64,000 bases of DNA from Paraburkholderia rhizosphaerae (lineage in GTDB: Bacteria > Pseudomonadota > Gammaproteobacteria > Burkholderiales > Burkholderiaceae). The position numbers and the translations under genes were made by a program. Positions 25,244 through 34,470 of this stretch are shown one piece after another (positions within the stretch are counted from its first letter, which is position 1; each line of letters opens with the position of its first letter). The DNA is taken from the NCBI RefSeq assembly GCF_004366595.1, contig NZ_SORE01000016.1, positions 62,001 to 126,000 on the forward strand, in the 5' to 3' direction. A model generated the notes under the pieces. It was not told where the DNA came from. It saw only the letters and a list, made by a program, of their open reading frames with translations, and searched no databases.

Positions 25244-26020
25244 TCACGCCACGCGGCGAATGCCTTTCTCGTCGCGGCTCGCGTCGCCTTCATCTTCTGT
25301 GCGCGCGGTGCGCTGCCGCTGCGCAAACGCGTCGCCGATCATCAGCAGACTCGGCTGCGACGCGTCCAGCCACGGTTGCGCGTCGCCAGAGGCCAGCCCT
25401 TCGAGCGTCAGCGTCAGCGTCCGCTCGCGCGGCGTGCTGCACGCTTCGACGATCGCGACCGGCGTGGACGCTGGACGCCCCGCGTCGATCAGCTGCTGCG
25501 CGATTTCAGGCGCGCTGTCGCGGCCCATGTAGAACACCAGCGAATCCGCATTCACCTGCTCGCGAATCGCGTCGGTGTCCGCCGCGCGGCTGTGCGTCGC
25601 AAGCGCGACGCTGCGCGACACGCCACGCAGCGTCAACGATCGCTGCAGCGCGGACGCACCCGCAAGCGCGGCTGTGATACCCGGCACGATTTCATATTCA
25701 ATGCCGGCTGCCTCGAGCGCACGCATCTCTTCATCGGCGCGGCCGAACAACATCGGATCGCCGCCCTTCAGTCGCACGACGACATCATGCTCGCGCGCCG
25801 CGTCGACAATCTGCTTGTTGATAAAGTGCTGCGCGGTCGAGCGCTGCCCGCAACGCTTGCCGACCGCGATCTTGCGCGCACGCGGCGCGTGCTCGAGCAT
25901 CTCCGGCTCGATTAGCGCATCGTGCAGCACGACATCGGCGATGCCCAGCAAACGTGCGCCGCGCACCGTAATGAGGTCCGCCGCACCAGGCCCTGCACCG
26001 ATCAGATACACCTTACCCAT
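25244..26020 (-). CDS. cobA: Uroporphyrinogen-III C-methyltransferase (SUMT)
   Basis: SUMT makes precorrin-2 from uroporphyrinogen III. The 258-residue protein shows the family signatures 'MGKVYLIGAGPGAADLITVRGARLL' (first part), 'VVRLKGGDPMLFGRADEE' near residue 85 and 'GITAALAGASALQ'. It has only the methyltransferase domain, not the CysG dehydrogenase/chelatase. It is the last gene of the cys cluster, 100 bases behind cysN, which points to siroheme supply for CysI. It could also feed cobalamin synthesis. The C-terminal 25 residues are charged. Confidence 0.94.
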   Translation of the reverse strand: MGKVYLIGAGPGAADLITVRGARLLGIADVVLHDALIEPEMLEHAPRARKIAVGKRCGQRSTAQHFINKQIVDAAREHDVVVRLKGGDPMLFGRADEEMRALEAAGIEYEIVPGITAALAGASALQRSLTLRGVSRSVALATHSRAADTDAIREQVNADSLVFYMGRDSAPEIAQQLIDAGRPASTPVAIVEACSTPRERTLTLTLEGLASGDAQPWLDASQPSLLMIGDAFAQRQRTARTEDEGDASRDEKGIRRVA

Positions 26021-26120
26021 TTGCTCCCACTCCGTTCGTCCGATCCGATGAAAACCGCGCTATACAACGACCGAGGCTCACGCTGCGTTCATTATCGTCG
26101 GCGCGAGCCCCACAGGCCTG

Positions 26121-27434
26121 TCACGCAGAAAACGCACGAATCATGCCCGCGGCGACCGTGTGATGCGTTGCTTCGTCGATCAGCACGAATGCACCGGTCC
26201 CCGGATGCGTATCATACTCGTCGCAAACGAGCGGCTTTTGCAGCGTCAGCGAAACCCGGCCGATGTCGTTCATCGACAGCTCCTGACGGTCGGTCGCGTG
26301 CGACAGCGTATGCACGTCGAGCACCTGTTTGATTGCGCCGACGCGCGCAAATACCGTGTTGGTGGTCTGCTTCAGCAAATACTTGCGCTGCGTCGACAAC
26401 GGCGCGTCGTCGAACCAGCACAGGTCCGCTTCGAGCTTCTTCGCCGGCTGCGGCGTGTCGCCCGCGCGCACGAACGTGTCGCCGCGCGACACATCGACAT
26501 CCTGGTCGAGGCGGACGGTCACCGTCTGGCCAGCGAATGCGCGGTCCACCTGCGCGGTGCCGCCCGGCACCGGTGCGATGATTTCCGCGACGGTCGCTTC
26601 GCGATTGGCCGGCAGCACCACGATCGTGTCGCCCACTTTCACTTCGCCGGACTCGACACGGCCCATATAGCCGCGGAAGTCGTCCGCCTGACTGCCGTCC
26701 TGACGCGCAACCCACTGCACCGGAAAGCGCAGCGTGTCATTGCCCTCAGTTTCGACCGGCAGCGCTTCGAGCACATCGAGCAGCGGCTCGCCTGCGTACC
26801 ACGGCATCCGCTCGCTCGCGCTCACGATGTTATCGCCCTTTAACGCCGACACCGGCACAAAGCGCACATTGCTTAAACCGAGCTGGCGCGCCAGTTCGAC
26901 ATACGCATCGCGAATCTCGTTGAAGCGCGTTTCGCTGAAGTCGATCAGGTCCATCTTGTTGATCGCGACGATCACATGCTGCAGGCCGAGCAGCTTCACG
27001 ATCGCGCTATGGCGCTTGGTTTGCGGCAGCAATTGCGCAACGCCGTTTTCGAGCGTCACGCGCGTCGCATCGACGAGAATGATCGCCGCATGCGCGGTCG
27101 ACGCGCCGGTCACCATATTGCGCGTGTACTGCTCGTGCCCCGGCGTATCGGCGATGATGAACTTGCGCTTGGCGGTCGCGAAGTAGCGATATGCGACGTC
27201 GATCGTGATGCCCTGCTCGCGTTCAGCTTCGAGGCCGTCGGTCAGCAGCGACAGGTCGATCTCATCGCCGACCGTGCGCTTGTTCTTCGCGCGCGACAGT
27301 GCGGACAGTTGGTCCGACAACACGGCCTTGCTGTCGTACAGCAGGCGGCCGATCAGCGTGCTCTTGCCATCGTCGACGCTGCCGGCGGTGATGAAACGCA
27401 GCACGCCGAGGTCTTCCGGTTGATGAATGCTCAT
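26121..27434 (-). CDS. cysN: Sulfate adenylyltransferase large subunit CysN
   Basis: CysN is the GTPase subunit of ATP sulfurylase. The 437-residue protein has EF-Tu-like GTPase motifs: G1 'GSVDDGKSTLIG' near residue 18, G3 'DTPGHEQYTRNM' and G4 'NKMD', followed by two beta-barrel domains. It lacks a fused CysC kinase, consistent with an APS-type reductase encoded upstream. It lies 21 bases behind cysD. Confidence 0.96.
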   Translation of the reverse strand: MSIHQPEDLGVLRFITAGSVDDGKSTLIGRLLYDSKAVLSDQLSALSRAKNKRTVGDEIDLSLLTDGLEAEREQGITIDVAYRYFATAKRKFIIADTPGHEQYTRNMVTGASTAHAAIILVDATRVTLENGVAQLLPQTKRHSAIVKLLGLQHVIVAINKMDLIDFSETRFNEIRDAYVELARQLGLSNVRFVPVSALKGDNIVSASERMPWYAGEPLLDVLEALPVETEGNDTLRFPVQWVARQDGSQADDFRGYMGRVESGEVKVGDTIVVLPANREATVAEIIAPVPGGTAQVDRAFAGQTVTVRLDQDVDVSRGDTFVRAGDTPQPAKKLEADLCWFDDAPLSTQRKYLLKQTTNTVFARVGAIKQVLDVHTLSHATDRQELSMNDIGRVSLTLQKPLVCDEYDTHPGTGAFVLIDEATHHTVAAGMIRAFSA

Positions 27435-27455
27435 GACTGTCTTACCTCGTGTGCT

Positions 27456-28418
27456 TCAGAAATAACCTTGCTTCTTGCGCTGTTCCATCGCGGCCTCGGA
27501 CGTCTGGTCGTCCATCCGTGTTGCGCCGCGCTCGGTAATCTCGGTCACCGCCGTTTCGGCAATGATCTTCTCGACGGTATCCGCGTCGCTTGCGACCGGG
27601 CACGTGCAGCTGATGTCGCCGACCGTACGGAAGCGCACCAGCGCCTGTTCGCTGGTCTCGCCTTCGCGCATCGGCGTAAGCGGCGTAACCGGCACCAGCA
27701 GACCGTTGCGGCGCACGATTTCGCGGTGATGCGCGTAATAGATCGACGGCAGTTCGAGCTGTTCGCGGGCGATGTATTGCCATACATCAAGCTCGGTCCA
27801 GTTCGAGATCGGGAACACGCGCAGGTGCTCGCCCTGATGCAGGCGCGCGTTATACAGGCTCCACAGTTCCGGGCGTTGCGCCTTCGGGTCCCACTGACCG
27901 AATTCGTCGCGGAACGAGAAGATGCGTTCTTTCGCACGCGCCTTTTCTTCATCGCGCCGCGCGCCGCCGATCATCGCGGTATAGCCGTATTGCTCGATCG
28001 TCTCGAGCAGCGTGACCGCCTGCGCCGCGTTGCGCGAATCGGTCTCGCGGCGCAGGCGCACGGTGCCGCGCTTGATCGAATCTTCGACATGGCCGACCAC
28101 CAGTTGCGCACCGATTTCGTTCGCGCGGCGATCTCGGAAGTCGATCACTTCTTCGTAGTTATGGCCGGTGTCGATATGCACGAGCGGAAACGGCAGCACG
28201 GTACGACGGTTCGCGCCCAGGCCGAACGCCTTCAGCGCGAGATGCAGCACCACCACCGAGTCCTTGCCGCCCGAGAACAGCAGCGCAGGCTTGCTGCATT
28301 CGGCGACCAGCTCGCGCAGGATATGGATCGACTCGGCTTCGAGCCAGTCGAGATGGTCCATCCGGTTGCCCGTGTTGGCGAGCGGGGCGGTGACAGTCGA
28401 TTCGAGCGTCGTGCTCAT
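27456..28418 (-). CDS. cysD: Sulfate adenylyltransferase small subunit CysD
   Basis: CysD (320 residues) is the catalytic ATP pyrophosphatase-type subunit that makes APS from sulfate and ATP. The PP-loop is seen in 'KPALLFSGGKDSVVVLHLA' near residue 45, with 'FPLVHIDTGHNYEEVI' and 'GARRDEEKARAKERIFSFRD' further on. It forms the pair cysDN and lies about 100 bases behind cysH on the same strand. Confidence 0.96.
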   Translation of the reverse strand: MSTTLESTVTAPLANTGNRMDHLDWLEAESIHILRELVAECSKPALLFSGGKDSVVVLHLALKAFGLGANRRTVLPFPLVHIDTGHNYEEVIDFRDRRANEIGAQLVVGHVEDSIKRGTVRLRRETDSRNAAQAVTLLETIEQYGYTAMIGGARRDEEKARAKERIFSFRDEFGQWDPKAQRPELWSLYNARLHQGEHLRVFPISNWTELDVWQYIAREQLELPSIYYAHHREIVRRNGLLVPVTPLTPMREGETSEQALVRFRTVGDISCTCPVASDADTVEKIIAETAVTEITERGATRMDDQTSEAAMEQRKKQGYF

Positions 28419-28520
28419 AGTTCGGGTCCTTCGTTGATTCGTCTGGCGAGCGGCGCAGCCGGCTCGCGGTATCGATAAGACTTGGCGCTGCGGCTTACTG
28501 GGGCGGTCTGCCTGCGACGC

Positions 28521-29261
28521 TTAAGCAGACGCGCTTTCCGTACTCACCGCAATCGGAATGGTGGTGATGTGCAGTCCGCATTCCTTCGTATCGCGCGATT
28601 CCCACCACCAGCGTCCGGCCCGGCTGTCTTCGCCCGGCCGGATCGCCCGCGTACAGGGCTCGCAGCCGATGCTCGGATAGCCGCGCGCGTGCAGCGGGTT
28701 GACCGGCACATCGAACGCAGCGAGGTACGCCCACACGTCCGCTTCTGTCCAGTCGGCGAGCGGGTTGAACTTCGCGATATGGCGTGCGGCGTCGTGTTCT
28801 TCCTCGTGCAGTTCCGCGCGCGTCACCGACTGCTCGCGGCGCTGTCCCGTCACCCATGCGCTGACGCCCGAGAGTGCGCGGTTCAGCGGCTCGACCTTGC
28901 GGATCTCGCAGCAGCGCTTGCGCAGATCGATGCTTTCGTAGAACGCGTTCAGACCATGCGCGGCCACGTATTCGTCGACCGCGGCCGTCTGCGGGTGGAA
29001 CTGCTCGATGTCGTAGCCATAGCGTGCGCGCACGCGATCGAGCATGCCAAGCGTTTCCGCATGCAGGCGGCCCGTATTCAGCGTGAAGATGCCGATCTTC
29101 ACGCCACGCGACAGGATCGCGTGCGTGAGCAGCATGTCTTCCGCGGCGAGGCTGCTCGCAAACTTGACGTCGATGTGCCGCGCGGCGATCGAATCGAGCA
29201 GTGCATCGAGCCGCTCGATCTTCGCAGCCAGCTCGGGCGCCAGGTTTTGCACGTCGCTCAT
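28521..29261 (-). CDS. cysH: Assimilatory APS reductase CysH
   Basis: A 246-residue thioredoxin-dependent reductase that converts APS to sulfite. It has the four cluster Cys of APS-type enzymes (the CC pair in 'LRKRCCEIRKVEPL' and CxxC in 'IGCEPCTRAI') plus the catalytic Cys in 'KECGLH'. These Cys pairs bind a 4Fe-4S cluster and are lacking in PAPS-specific CysH of enteric bacteria. That agrees with the absence of a CysC kinase here. The ATG overlaps the stop of the DUF934 gene by four bases. Confidence 0.95.
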   Translation of the reverse strand: MSDVQNLAPELAAKIERLDALLDSIAARHIDVKFASSLAAEDMLLTHAILSRGVKIGIFTLNTGRLHAETLGMLDRVRARYGYDIEQFHPQTAAVDEYVAAHGLNAFYESIDLRKRCCEIRKVEPLNRALSGVSAWVTGQRREQSVTRAELHEEEHDAARHIAKFNPLADWTEADVWAYLAAFDVPVNPLHARGYPSIGCEPCTRAIRPGEDSRAGRWWWESRDTKECGLHITTIPIAVSTESASA

Positions 29262-29800
29262 GCCGGGGCCTTTTGTGCGGCGGCCGCTTCACGGCGGCGG
29301 AACAGCGGACGCGGTTCGTCGAACGCGCCCTGGTACTGCACCGTAAACTCGGTGAATGCCTTCAGCGCGTCGTGAATGTCCTTGTCGGCGCGCAGCGCGT
29401 AAGCGTTGAACCCGCAGCGCTCGTAGAAGCGCAACTGGTCACGCAGCACGTCGCCGATCGCGCGAATCTCGCCTTGGTAGCCATAGCGCTCGCGCAACAG
29501 ACGCGCAATGCTGTAGCCGCGGCCGTCACGGAACACCGGGAAATCGACCGCGATCAGCGCGATCTTGTCGAAATCGCTAACGATGTCGGCCGGTTCGCTG
29601 TCGCCAGCCAGCCACACGCCGATTTCAGCAGCGCCGCGCGCCGCCGTCAGCGCATCGCGCGCGCTTTGCCACAGCGCGAGCGGCACCAGCACCTTGCCGG
29701 CCGGCAACGCGTCCACTGCGGGCAGCGTGCCGTCTTCAGCGGCGCGCACCACCGTCCAGTCATCGTTGACGATCGCGCGGTCCTTGATAATCGAAGCCAT
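29258..29800 (-). CDS. DUF934 family protein of the sulfur assimilation operon
   Basis: A 180-residue protein of the DUF934 family, recognisable by 'GVWLAGDSEPADIVSDFDKIALIAVDFPVFRDGRGYS' content (about residues 70-105) and 'GEIRAIGDVLRDQLRFYERCGFNAY'. Members are always found beside cysI/cysH in beta- and some gammaproteobacteria. The biochemical role is not settled, and an electron-transfer or assembly role with CysI has been suggested from context. ATG at 29798-29800 is preferred over a TTG two codons upstream. It is coupled to cysH by an ATGA overlap. Confidence 0.88.
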   Translation of the reverse strand: MASIIKDRAIVNDDWTVVRAAEDGTLPAVDALPAGKVLVPLALWQSARDALTAARGAAEIGVWLAGDSEPADIVSDFDKIALIAVDFPVFRDGRGYSIARLLRERYGYQGEIRAIGDVLRDQLRFYERCGFNAYALRADKDIHDALKAFTEFTVQYQGAFDEPRPLFRRREAAAAQKAPA

Positions 29801-29832
29801 CTGCAAATTCCTTGATTTGGCAACTGGGCCGG

Positions 29833-31512
29833 TTACGCGTGAGCGGGTTGGCGCGATGCGTACACGCGCTCCTTGAACGGCGTGATGCCGATGCGGTTGT
29901 ACGTGTCGATAAAGCGCTCGCCATCGGCGCGGTGCTCGACAAACGTATCGATCACCTTCGCGACCACGTCCGGCATTTCTTCAGCCGAGAACGACGGGCC
30001 GATCACGCGGCCCAGATGCGCGCCGGTCGCACCGGTGCCCTGCTCGCCGCCCAGCGACACCTGGTACCATTCGGCGCCATCCTTGTCGACGCCCAGCACG
30101 CCGATATTGCCGACGTGATGGTGACCGCACGAGTTCATGCAGCCGGAGATATTCAGCGACACTTCGCCGAGGTCGTAGACGAAGTCCATATCGTCGAAAC
30201 GCTGCTGGATCGCCTTTGCAATCGGAATCGACTTCGCATTCGCGAGCGAGCAGAAATCGCCGCCCGGGCACGCAATGATGTCGGTCAGCAGGCCGATGTT
30301 CGGCGTCGCGAAACCGAGCGCCTTCGCCTTTTCCCACAGCGCGTGCAGATCGCGCTTCTTCACGTTCGCGAGAATCAGGTTCTGCTCGTGCGACACGCGG
30401 ATTTCACCGAGCGAATATTCGTCGGCGAGATCGGCGACCGCGTCCATCTGCGCGTCGGTGGCATCGCCCGGCGCGACGCCGTGCGGCTTGAGCGACAGCG
30501 TGACGGCCGCGTAGCCGGACACGCGGTGCTGACGCACGCTGCGTTCGACCCAGCGAGCAAACGCACGGCTTTCGAGCAGATGCTTTTCGAACGTCGGTTC
30601 GTTATCCGGCAGCTTGTCGTACTGCGGCGGCTGGAAGTACTGGGACACGCGGTCCAGTTCGGCTTGGGTGAGCGTCGACGGGCCGTCCTTCAGGTGCTGC
30701 CACTCTTCCTCGACCTGCTGCGCGAACTTCGCCGGCGACAGCGCCTTCACGAGAATCTTGATACGCGCCTTGTACAGATTGTCGCGGCGGCCATAGCGGT
30801 TGTACACGCGCAGCACCGCTTCGCAGTAGGTCAGCAGATGCTGCCACGGCAGGTTTTCGCGAATGATCGCGCCGATGATCGGCGTGCGGCCCAAGCCGCC
30901 GCCCGCGAGGATGCTCGCGACCACTTCGCCGTCGGCATTCTTCGACAGATAGACGCCGAGGTCGTGAATCTGCACGGCCGCGCGGTCTTCCTTCGAGCCC
31001 GACACCGCAATCTTGAACTTGCGCGGCAGCCATGCGAATTCCGGGTGGAACGTCGACCACTGACGCAGAATTTCGGCCCAGGGACGCGGGTCGACCGTCT
31101 CGTCGGGCGCGATGCCCGCGAACTGGTCGGCGGTGATATTACGGATACAGTTGCCCGACGTCTGGATGCCATGCATCTGCACCGACGCGAGCTTGCGCAG
31201 AATTTCCGGCGTTTCCTCGAGTTCGACCCAGTTGAACTGGATGTTGGTACGCGTCGAGAAGTGGCCATAGCCGCGATCGTGTTCGCGCGCGATCGTCGCG
31301 AGCATACGCATCTGGTCGCTGCGCAGGTTGCCGTACGGAATCGCGATCCGATGCATATAAGCATGGCGTTGCATGTACAGGCCGTTCTGCAGACGCAGCG
31401 GGCGGAACTCTTCTTCGCTCAATTCGCCCGACAGCCGGCGGCGAACCTGGTCGGCATACTGCGCGACGCGTTCGTCAACGATGGTCTGGTCGTACTGATC
31501 GTATTGATACAT
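29833..31512 (-). CDS. cysI: Assimilatory sulfite/nitrite reductase haemoprotein CysI-like
   Basis: A 559-residue siroheme and 4Fe-4S enzyme reducing sulfite to sulfide. Cluster Cys are seen as C-x5-C in 'ACPGGDFCSLANAKS' and CxxxC in 'NISGCMNSCGHHHVGNIGVLG' (first part), near residues 420-465. The two-fold repeated ferredoxin-like architecture is also visible ('HGIQTSGNCIRNITADQFAG'). No CysJ flavoprotein is next to it, so the electron donor may be ferredoxin or another reductase. The ATG at 31510-31512 gives 'MYQYDQYDQTIVDERVAQ'. It is the first gene of the cys operon. Confidence 0.94.
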   Translation of the reverse strand: MYQYDQYDQTIVDERVAQYADQVRRRLSGELSEEEFRPLRLQNGLYMQRHAYMHRIAIPYGNLRSDQMRMLATIAREHDRGYGHFSTRTNIQFNWVELEETPEILRKLASVQMHGIQTSGNCIRNITADQFAGIAPDETVDPRPWAEILRQWSTFHPEFAWLPRKFKIAVSGSKEDRAAVQIHDLGVYLSKNADGEVVASILAGGGLGRTPIIGAIIRENLPWQHLLTYCEAVLRVYNRYGRRDNLYKARIKILVKALSPAKFAQQVEEEWQHLKDGPSTLTQAELDRVSQYFQPPQYDKLPDNEPTFEKHLLESRAFARWVERSVRQHRVSGYAAVTLSLKPHGVAPGDATDAQMDAVADLADEYSLGEIRVSHEQNLILANVKKRDLHALWEKAKALGFATPNIGLLTDIIACPGGDFCSLANAKSIPIAKAIQQRFDDMDFVYDLGEVSLNISGCMNSCGHHHVGNIGVLGVDKDGAEWYQVSLGGEQGTGATGAHLGRVIGPSFSAEEMPDVVAKVIDTFVEHRADGERFIDTYNRIGITPFKERVYASRQPAHA

Positions 31513-31746
31513 TCGGGGACCCCAGTTTGTTTGTCTCAACCCACCCGGCGTTCCGGTTACGCCGCGCGATGGAGATCGCTGTCCGTTTCATTAGTAAGGC
31601 AAGTCAGATGAATGAACAAAGACCCGCTCGTGATTTGCTAATGACGAAAAGAGATATCCATATTGGAAAAGTTGGAGAAATCGTAATAAACTCGCCTTAT
31701 ATTTCAAACGACTAAAAAATTCTGTTGATATGCGGCGAGGTTATAT
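31513..31746. promoter_or_regulatory. Divergent control region cysI operon / cysB
   Basis: A 234-bp AT-rich spacer, strongest at 31630-31740, between the cys operon and its LysR regulator. CysB-type sites and both promoters are expected. Sequences such as tttcattagtaagg (31587-31600) and the poly-A/T stretch before the cysB ATG are candidates, but no element can be fixed by eye. Confidence 0.6.
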
Positions 31747-32688
31747 ATGAACCTGCATCAGTTCCGCTTCGTCCGGGAAGCGGTGCGCCAGAACTTCAAC
31801 CTCACCGAAGCGGCCAAGGCGCTGTATACGAGCCAGCCGGGGGTGTCGAAGGCGATCATCGAGCTCGAGGACGAACTGGGCGTTGAGATCTTCACGCGGC
31901 ACGGCAAGCGCGTGCGCTCGCTGACCGAGCCGGGGCGGATCATTCTGGCGTCGGTCGAGCGGATTCTGCAGGAGGTGGAGAGCCTGAAGCGGATCGGTAA
32001 GGATTACGCGGCGCAGGACCAGGGCAACCTGGTGATTGCCGCGACCCATACCCAGGCGCGCTATTCGCTGCCTGCCGCGATCGCGGAATTCAAGCGGCGC
32101 TACCCGAAGGTTCACCTTTCAATTCTGCAAGGCAGTCCAAGCCAGGTCGCGGAGATGGTGATCCACGATCAGGCGGACGTCGCAATCGCAACCGAAGGGC
32201 TGTCGAACTATAAGGAACTGGTGTCGCTGCCCTGCTTCACCTGGCACCACGTCGCGATCATGCCAGACGACCATCCGCTGCTCGAGCGCAAACAGTTGTC
32301 GCTCGACGATCTGTCGCAATACCCGCTGATCACCTACGAAAACGCGTTCGCGGGCCGCGCGAAGATCAACGATGCGTTCCGGCTGCGCGGCTTGCAGCCG
32401 GACATCGTGCTGGAAGCGATCGATGCGGACGTGATCAAGACTTACGTCGAGCTCGGACTTGGGGTCGGGATCATGGCGGATATCGCGTTCAACGGTGACC
32501 GCGACCGGCACTTGCGCGCGATGCCGGTGGGTCATCTGTTCGGTAGCAATATCACGCGCGTCGGGCTCAAACAGGGCGCGTACCTGCGCAGCTATGTCTA
32601 CACGCTGGTGGAACTGCTGTCGCCGAGCATGAACCGCAAGCTGATCGAACAGGCACTCAAAGGCGAGAGCGAGTCATACGAGCTTTGA
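31747..32688 (+). CDS. cysB: LysR-family sulfur regulator CysB
   Basis: A 313-residue CysB/Cbl-type regulator: 'MNLHQFRFVREAVRQNFNLTEAAKALYTSQPGVSKAIIELEDELGVEIF' region at the N terminus, then an effector domain with 'DQGNLVIAATHTQARYSLP' that in CysB binds N-acetylserine or sulfate. It is divergent from cysI and predicted to activate the operon under sulfur limitation. The length and high similarity to the enteric CysB opening make the call firm. Confidence 0.93.
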   Translation: MNLHQFRFVREAVRQNFNLTEAAKALYTSQPGVSKAIIELEDELGVEIFTRHGKRVRSLTEPGRIILASVERILQEVESLKRIGKDYAAQDQGNLVIAATHTQARYSLPAAIAEFKRRYPKVHLSILQGSPSQVAEMVIHDQADVAIATEGLSNYKELVSLPCFTWHHVAIMPDDHPLLERKQLSLDDLSQYPLITYENAFAGRAKINDAFRLRGLQPDIVLEAIDADVIKTYVELGLGVGIMADIAFNGDRDRHLRAMPVGHLFGSNITRVGLKQGAYLRSYVYTLVELLSPSMNRKLIEQALKGESESYEL

Positions 32689-32842
32689 TGTGCCGCCACG
32701 TGCACTTTCGTTGTTTTCCAACACTTTCCGTCAGCCTCGACACCATCGATTGCGCGTGTTGACGAGACGGCATGTTGCGCGCGGTCGAAGTATGCCCGGC
32801 GTCGCTGCCGACTTCCAGCGCCCCAGTCACGGAGTTTTTTGC

Positions 32843-34015
32843 ATGACGTCCTATAAGAACAACCTGCGCCGCTTCACGTCGGTCACGGCCGCAGCCGGTG
32901 CATTCCTGCTCGCGAGCGCCGCGCACGCGGACCTGAAGGTCGGCATCGACCTGTCGACCACCGGACCGGCCGCCGCGATCGGCATTACCAGCAAGAACGC
33001 GATCCTGATGTGGCCGAAAACGATCGCCGGCCAGAACGCACAATACATCGTGCTCGACGACGGCTCCGACCCCGGCGTCGCGGTGCGCAACATCCATAAG
33101 TTGATCAACGAGGACCATGTCGACGTGATCGTCGGCCCGAACGTGACGCCGGCCGCGCTGGCGGCGCTCGATCCGGTCGCGCAAAGCCAGACGCCGATGA
33201 TCACGCTGATCGGCAGCGCAGCCGTTGTCGAACCGCAGGAAGGCAAACGCGTATGGGCATTCAAGATGGCACAGACCGATCGCGCGATGGCCGACGTGAT
33301 GACGCGCTATATGGCGAACCACGACGTGAAGACGGTCGGTTTTATCGGTTTTGCCGACAGCTACGGCGACAGCTGGCTCAACGAATTCACGAAGTTCGCG
33401 GCGCTGCGGCACATTCGGATTGTCGCGACCGAGCGCTTCAACCGGACCGACGCCAGCGTGACCGGCCAGGTGCTGAAGCTGATTGCGGCGAAACCGGATG
33501 CGGTGCTGATCGCTGGCGCCGGCACGCCGAGCGTGCTGCCGCAGCGCACGCTGGTCGAGCGCGGCTACAAGGGCGCGATCTATCAGACGCACGGCATTGC
33601 GACGCCGGAGTTCGTCAAGCTCGGCGGCAAGGACGTCGAAGGCACGCTGTTTCCGACGCAGCCGGTCGTGGTTGCGCGCACGCTGCCGGCCGATCATCCG
33701 GCCAGGCAGGCGGCGCTCGCGTTCGTGAGCGCTTATGAAGCGAAGTACGGGCCGGGCACGGTCACGCAGTTCGCAGGCGATGCGGCGGGCGTGTATCCGC
33801 GGCTGCAGGATGCGGTCGCGCGCGCGTTGAAAGCCGCGCAGCCGGGCACCGACGCGTTTCGCGTCGCGTTGCGCGACGAGCTCGAGCATGCGCATGAACT
33901 GGTCGTGCCGAACGGCGTGGTCAATACGAGCGCACAGGACCACGTCGGGCTCGATCAGCGCGCGAGCGTGATGGGGATCGTGAAGGATGGGAAGTTCGTG
34001 TACCTGAGCCAGTGA
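32843..34015 (+). CDS. Branched-chain amino acid-type ABC substrate-binding protein
   Basis: A 390-residue periplasmic protein of the Leu/Ile/Val-binding (type 1) fold. The signal peptide ends near AHA-DL. The mature part starts 'LKVGIDLSTTGPAAAIGI' and shows 'VDVIVGPNVTPAALAALDPVAQ'. No permease or ATPase genes follow, so it is an orphan component; its transporter must be elsewhere, or it may be a solute sensor. The ATG at 32843 has a ggag site 9 bases upstream. The ligand cannot be inferred. Confidence 0.9.
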   Translation: MTSYKNNLRRFTSVTAAAGAFLLASAAHADLKVGIDLSTTGPAAAIGITSKNAILMWPKTIAGQNAQYIVLDDGSDPGVAVRNIHKLINEDHVDVIVGPNVTPAALAALDPVAQSQTPMITLIGSAAVVEPQEGKRVWAFKMAQTDRAMADVMTRYMANHDVKTVGFIGFADSYGDSWLNEFTKFAALRHIRIVATERFNRTDASVTGQVLKLIAAKPDAVLIAGAGTPSVLPQRTLVERGYKGAIYQTHGIATPEFVKLGGKDVEGTLFPTQPVVVARTLPADHPARQAALAFVSAYEAKYGPGTVTQFAGDAAGVYPRLQDAVARALKAAQPGTDAFRVALRDELEHAHELVVPNGVVNTSAQDHVGLDQRASVMGIVKDGKFVYLSQ

Positions 34016-34077
34016 TGCGGTTGTTAAAGTTAAAGTAGAAGCCTTTCGTTGCTCTATCGCGTTCCGCGTTCCTGACC

Positions 34078-34335
34078 ATGCGCACTACCCGAGCCACCCA
34101 CGCCGTCGAACGGCTGAAGACCCGCAGCGGCAACCCGCGTTATGCGGCGATCGCACTGTCCGGCGGCCTGTTCTATCTGGTCGACCGTTCGAGCGGCGCC
34201 GATCAGAAAGTGTCCGAGCCGTTGCCGCTCGACGAATTCGTGAAGTTCGTCGACGATTTCGGGCCGAAAAAGCCGCGCAAGGTCAGCAAGCTCGACCTCG
34301 CGTTCGAAGAGCAGATCAGGAAGAGCAAAGGTTAA
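34078..34335 (+). CDS. Conserved hypothetical small protein
   Basis: An 85-residue basic soluble protein, 'MRTTRATHAVERLKTRSGNPRYAAI' then 'YLVDRSSGADQKVSEPLPLDEFVKFVDDFG' in part, ending with Lys. There is no signal peptide, membrane segment or recognised motif. Codon use matches the neighbours, which supports a real gene. It sits 62 bases behind the binding-protein gene on the same strand. Function unknown. Confidence 0.7.
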   Translation: MRTTRATHAVERLKTRSGNPRYAAIALSGGLFYLVDRSSGADQKVSEPLPLDEFVKFVDDFGPKKPRKVSKLDLAFEEQIRKSKG

Positions 34336-34390
34336 GCGCGGCGCGGCAGCGACGATGGGTGTCACGCGCCGCCGTCGCGCCGTCAGCGCA

Positions 34391-34470
34391 TCGCGCGGGT
34401 CAGATCTCGCGCGGGTCAGATCTCGCGCGGGTCAGATCTCGCGCGGGTCAGATCTCGCGCGGGTCAGATC
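34391..34470. repeat. 16-bp tandem repeat, five perfect copies
   Basis: The unit tcgcgcgggtcagatc is repeated five times without a change. On the minus strand the unit reads gatctgacccgcgcga, so the last copy supplies the final Ile codon and TGA stop of the dehydrogenase gene. The stop-containing unit is therefore repeated four more times downstream. It lies between convergent genes. Confidence 0.97.

Noticed and set aside
34391..34470. CRISPR-like array
   Set aside because: The 16-bp units are directly adjacent with no spacers, and no cas genes are present.
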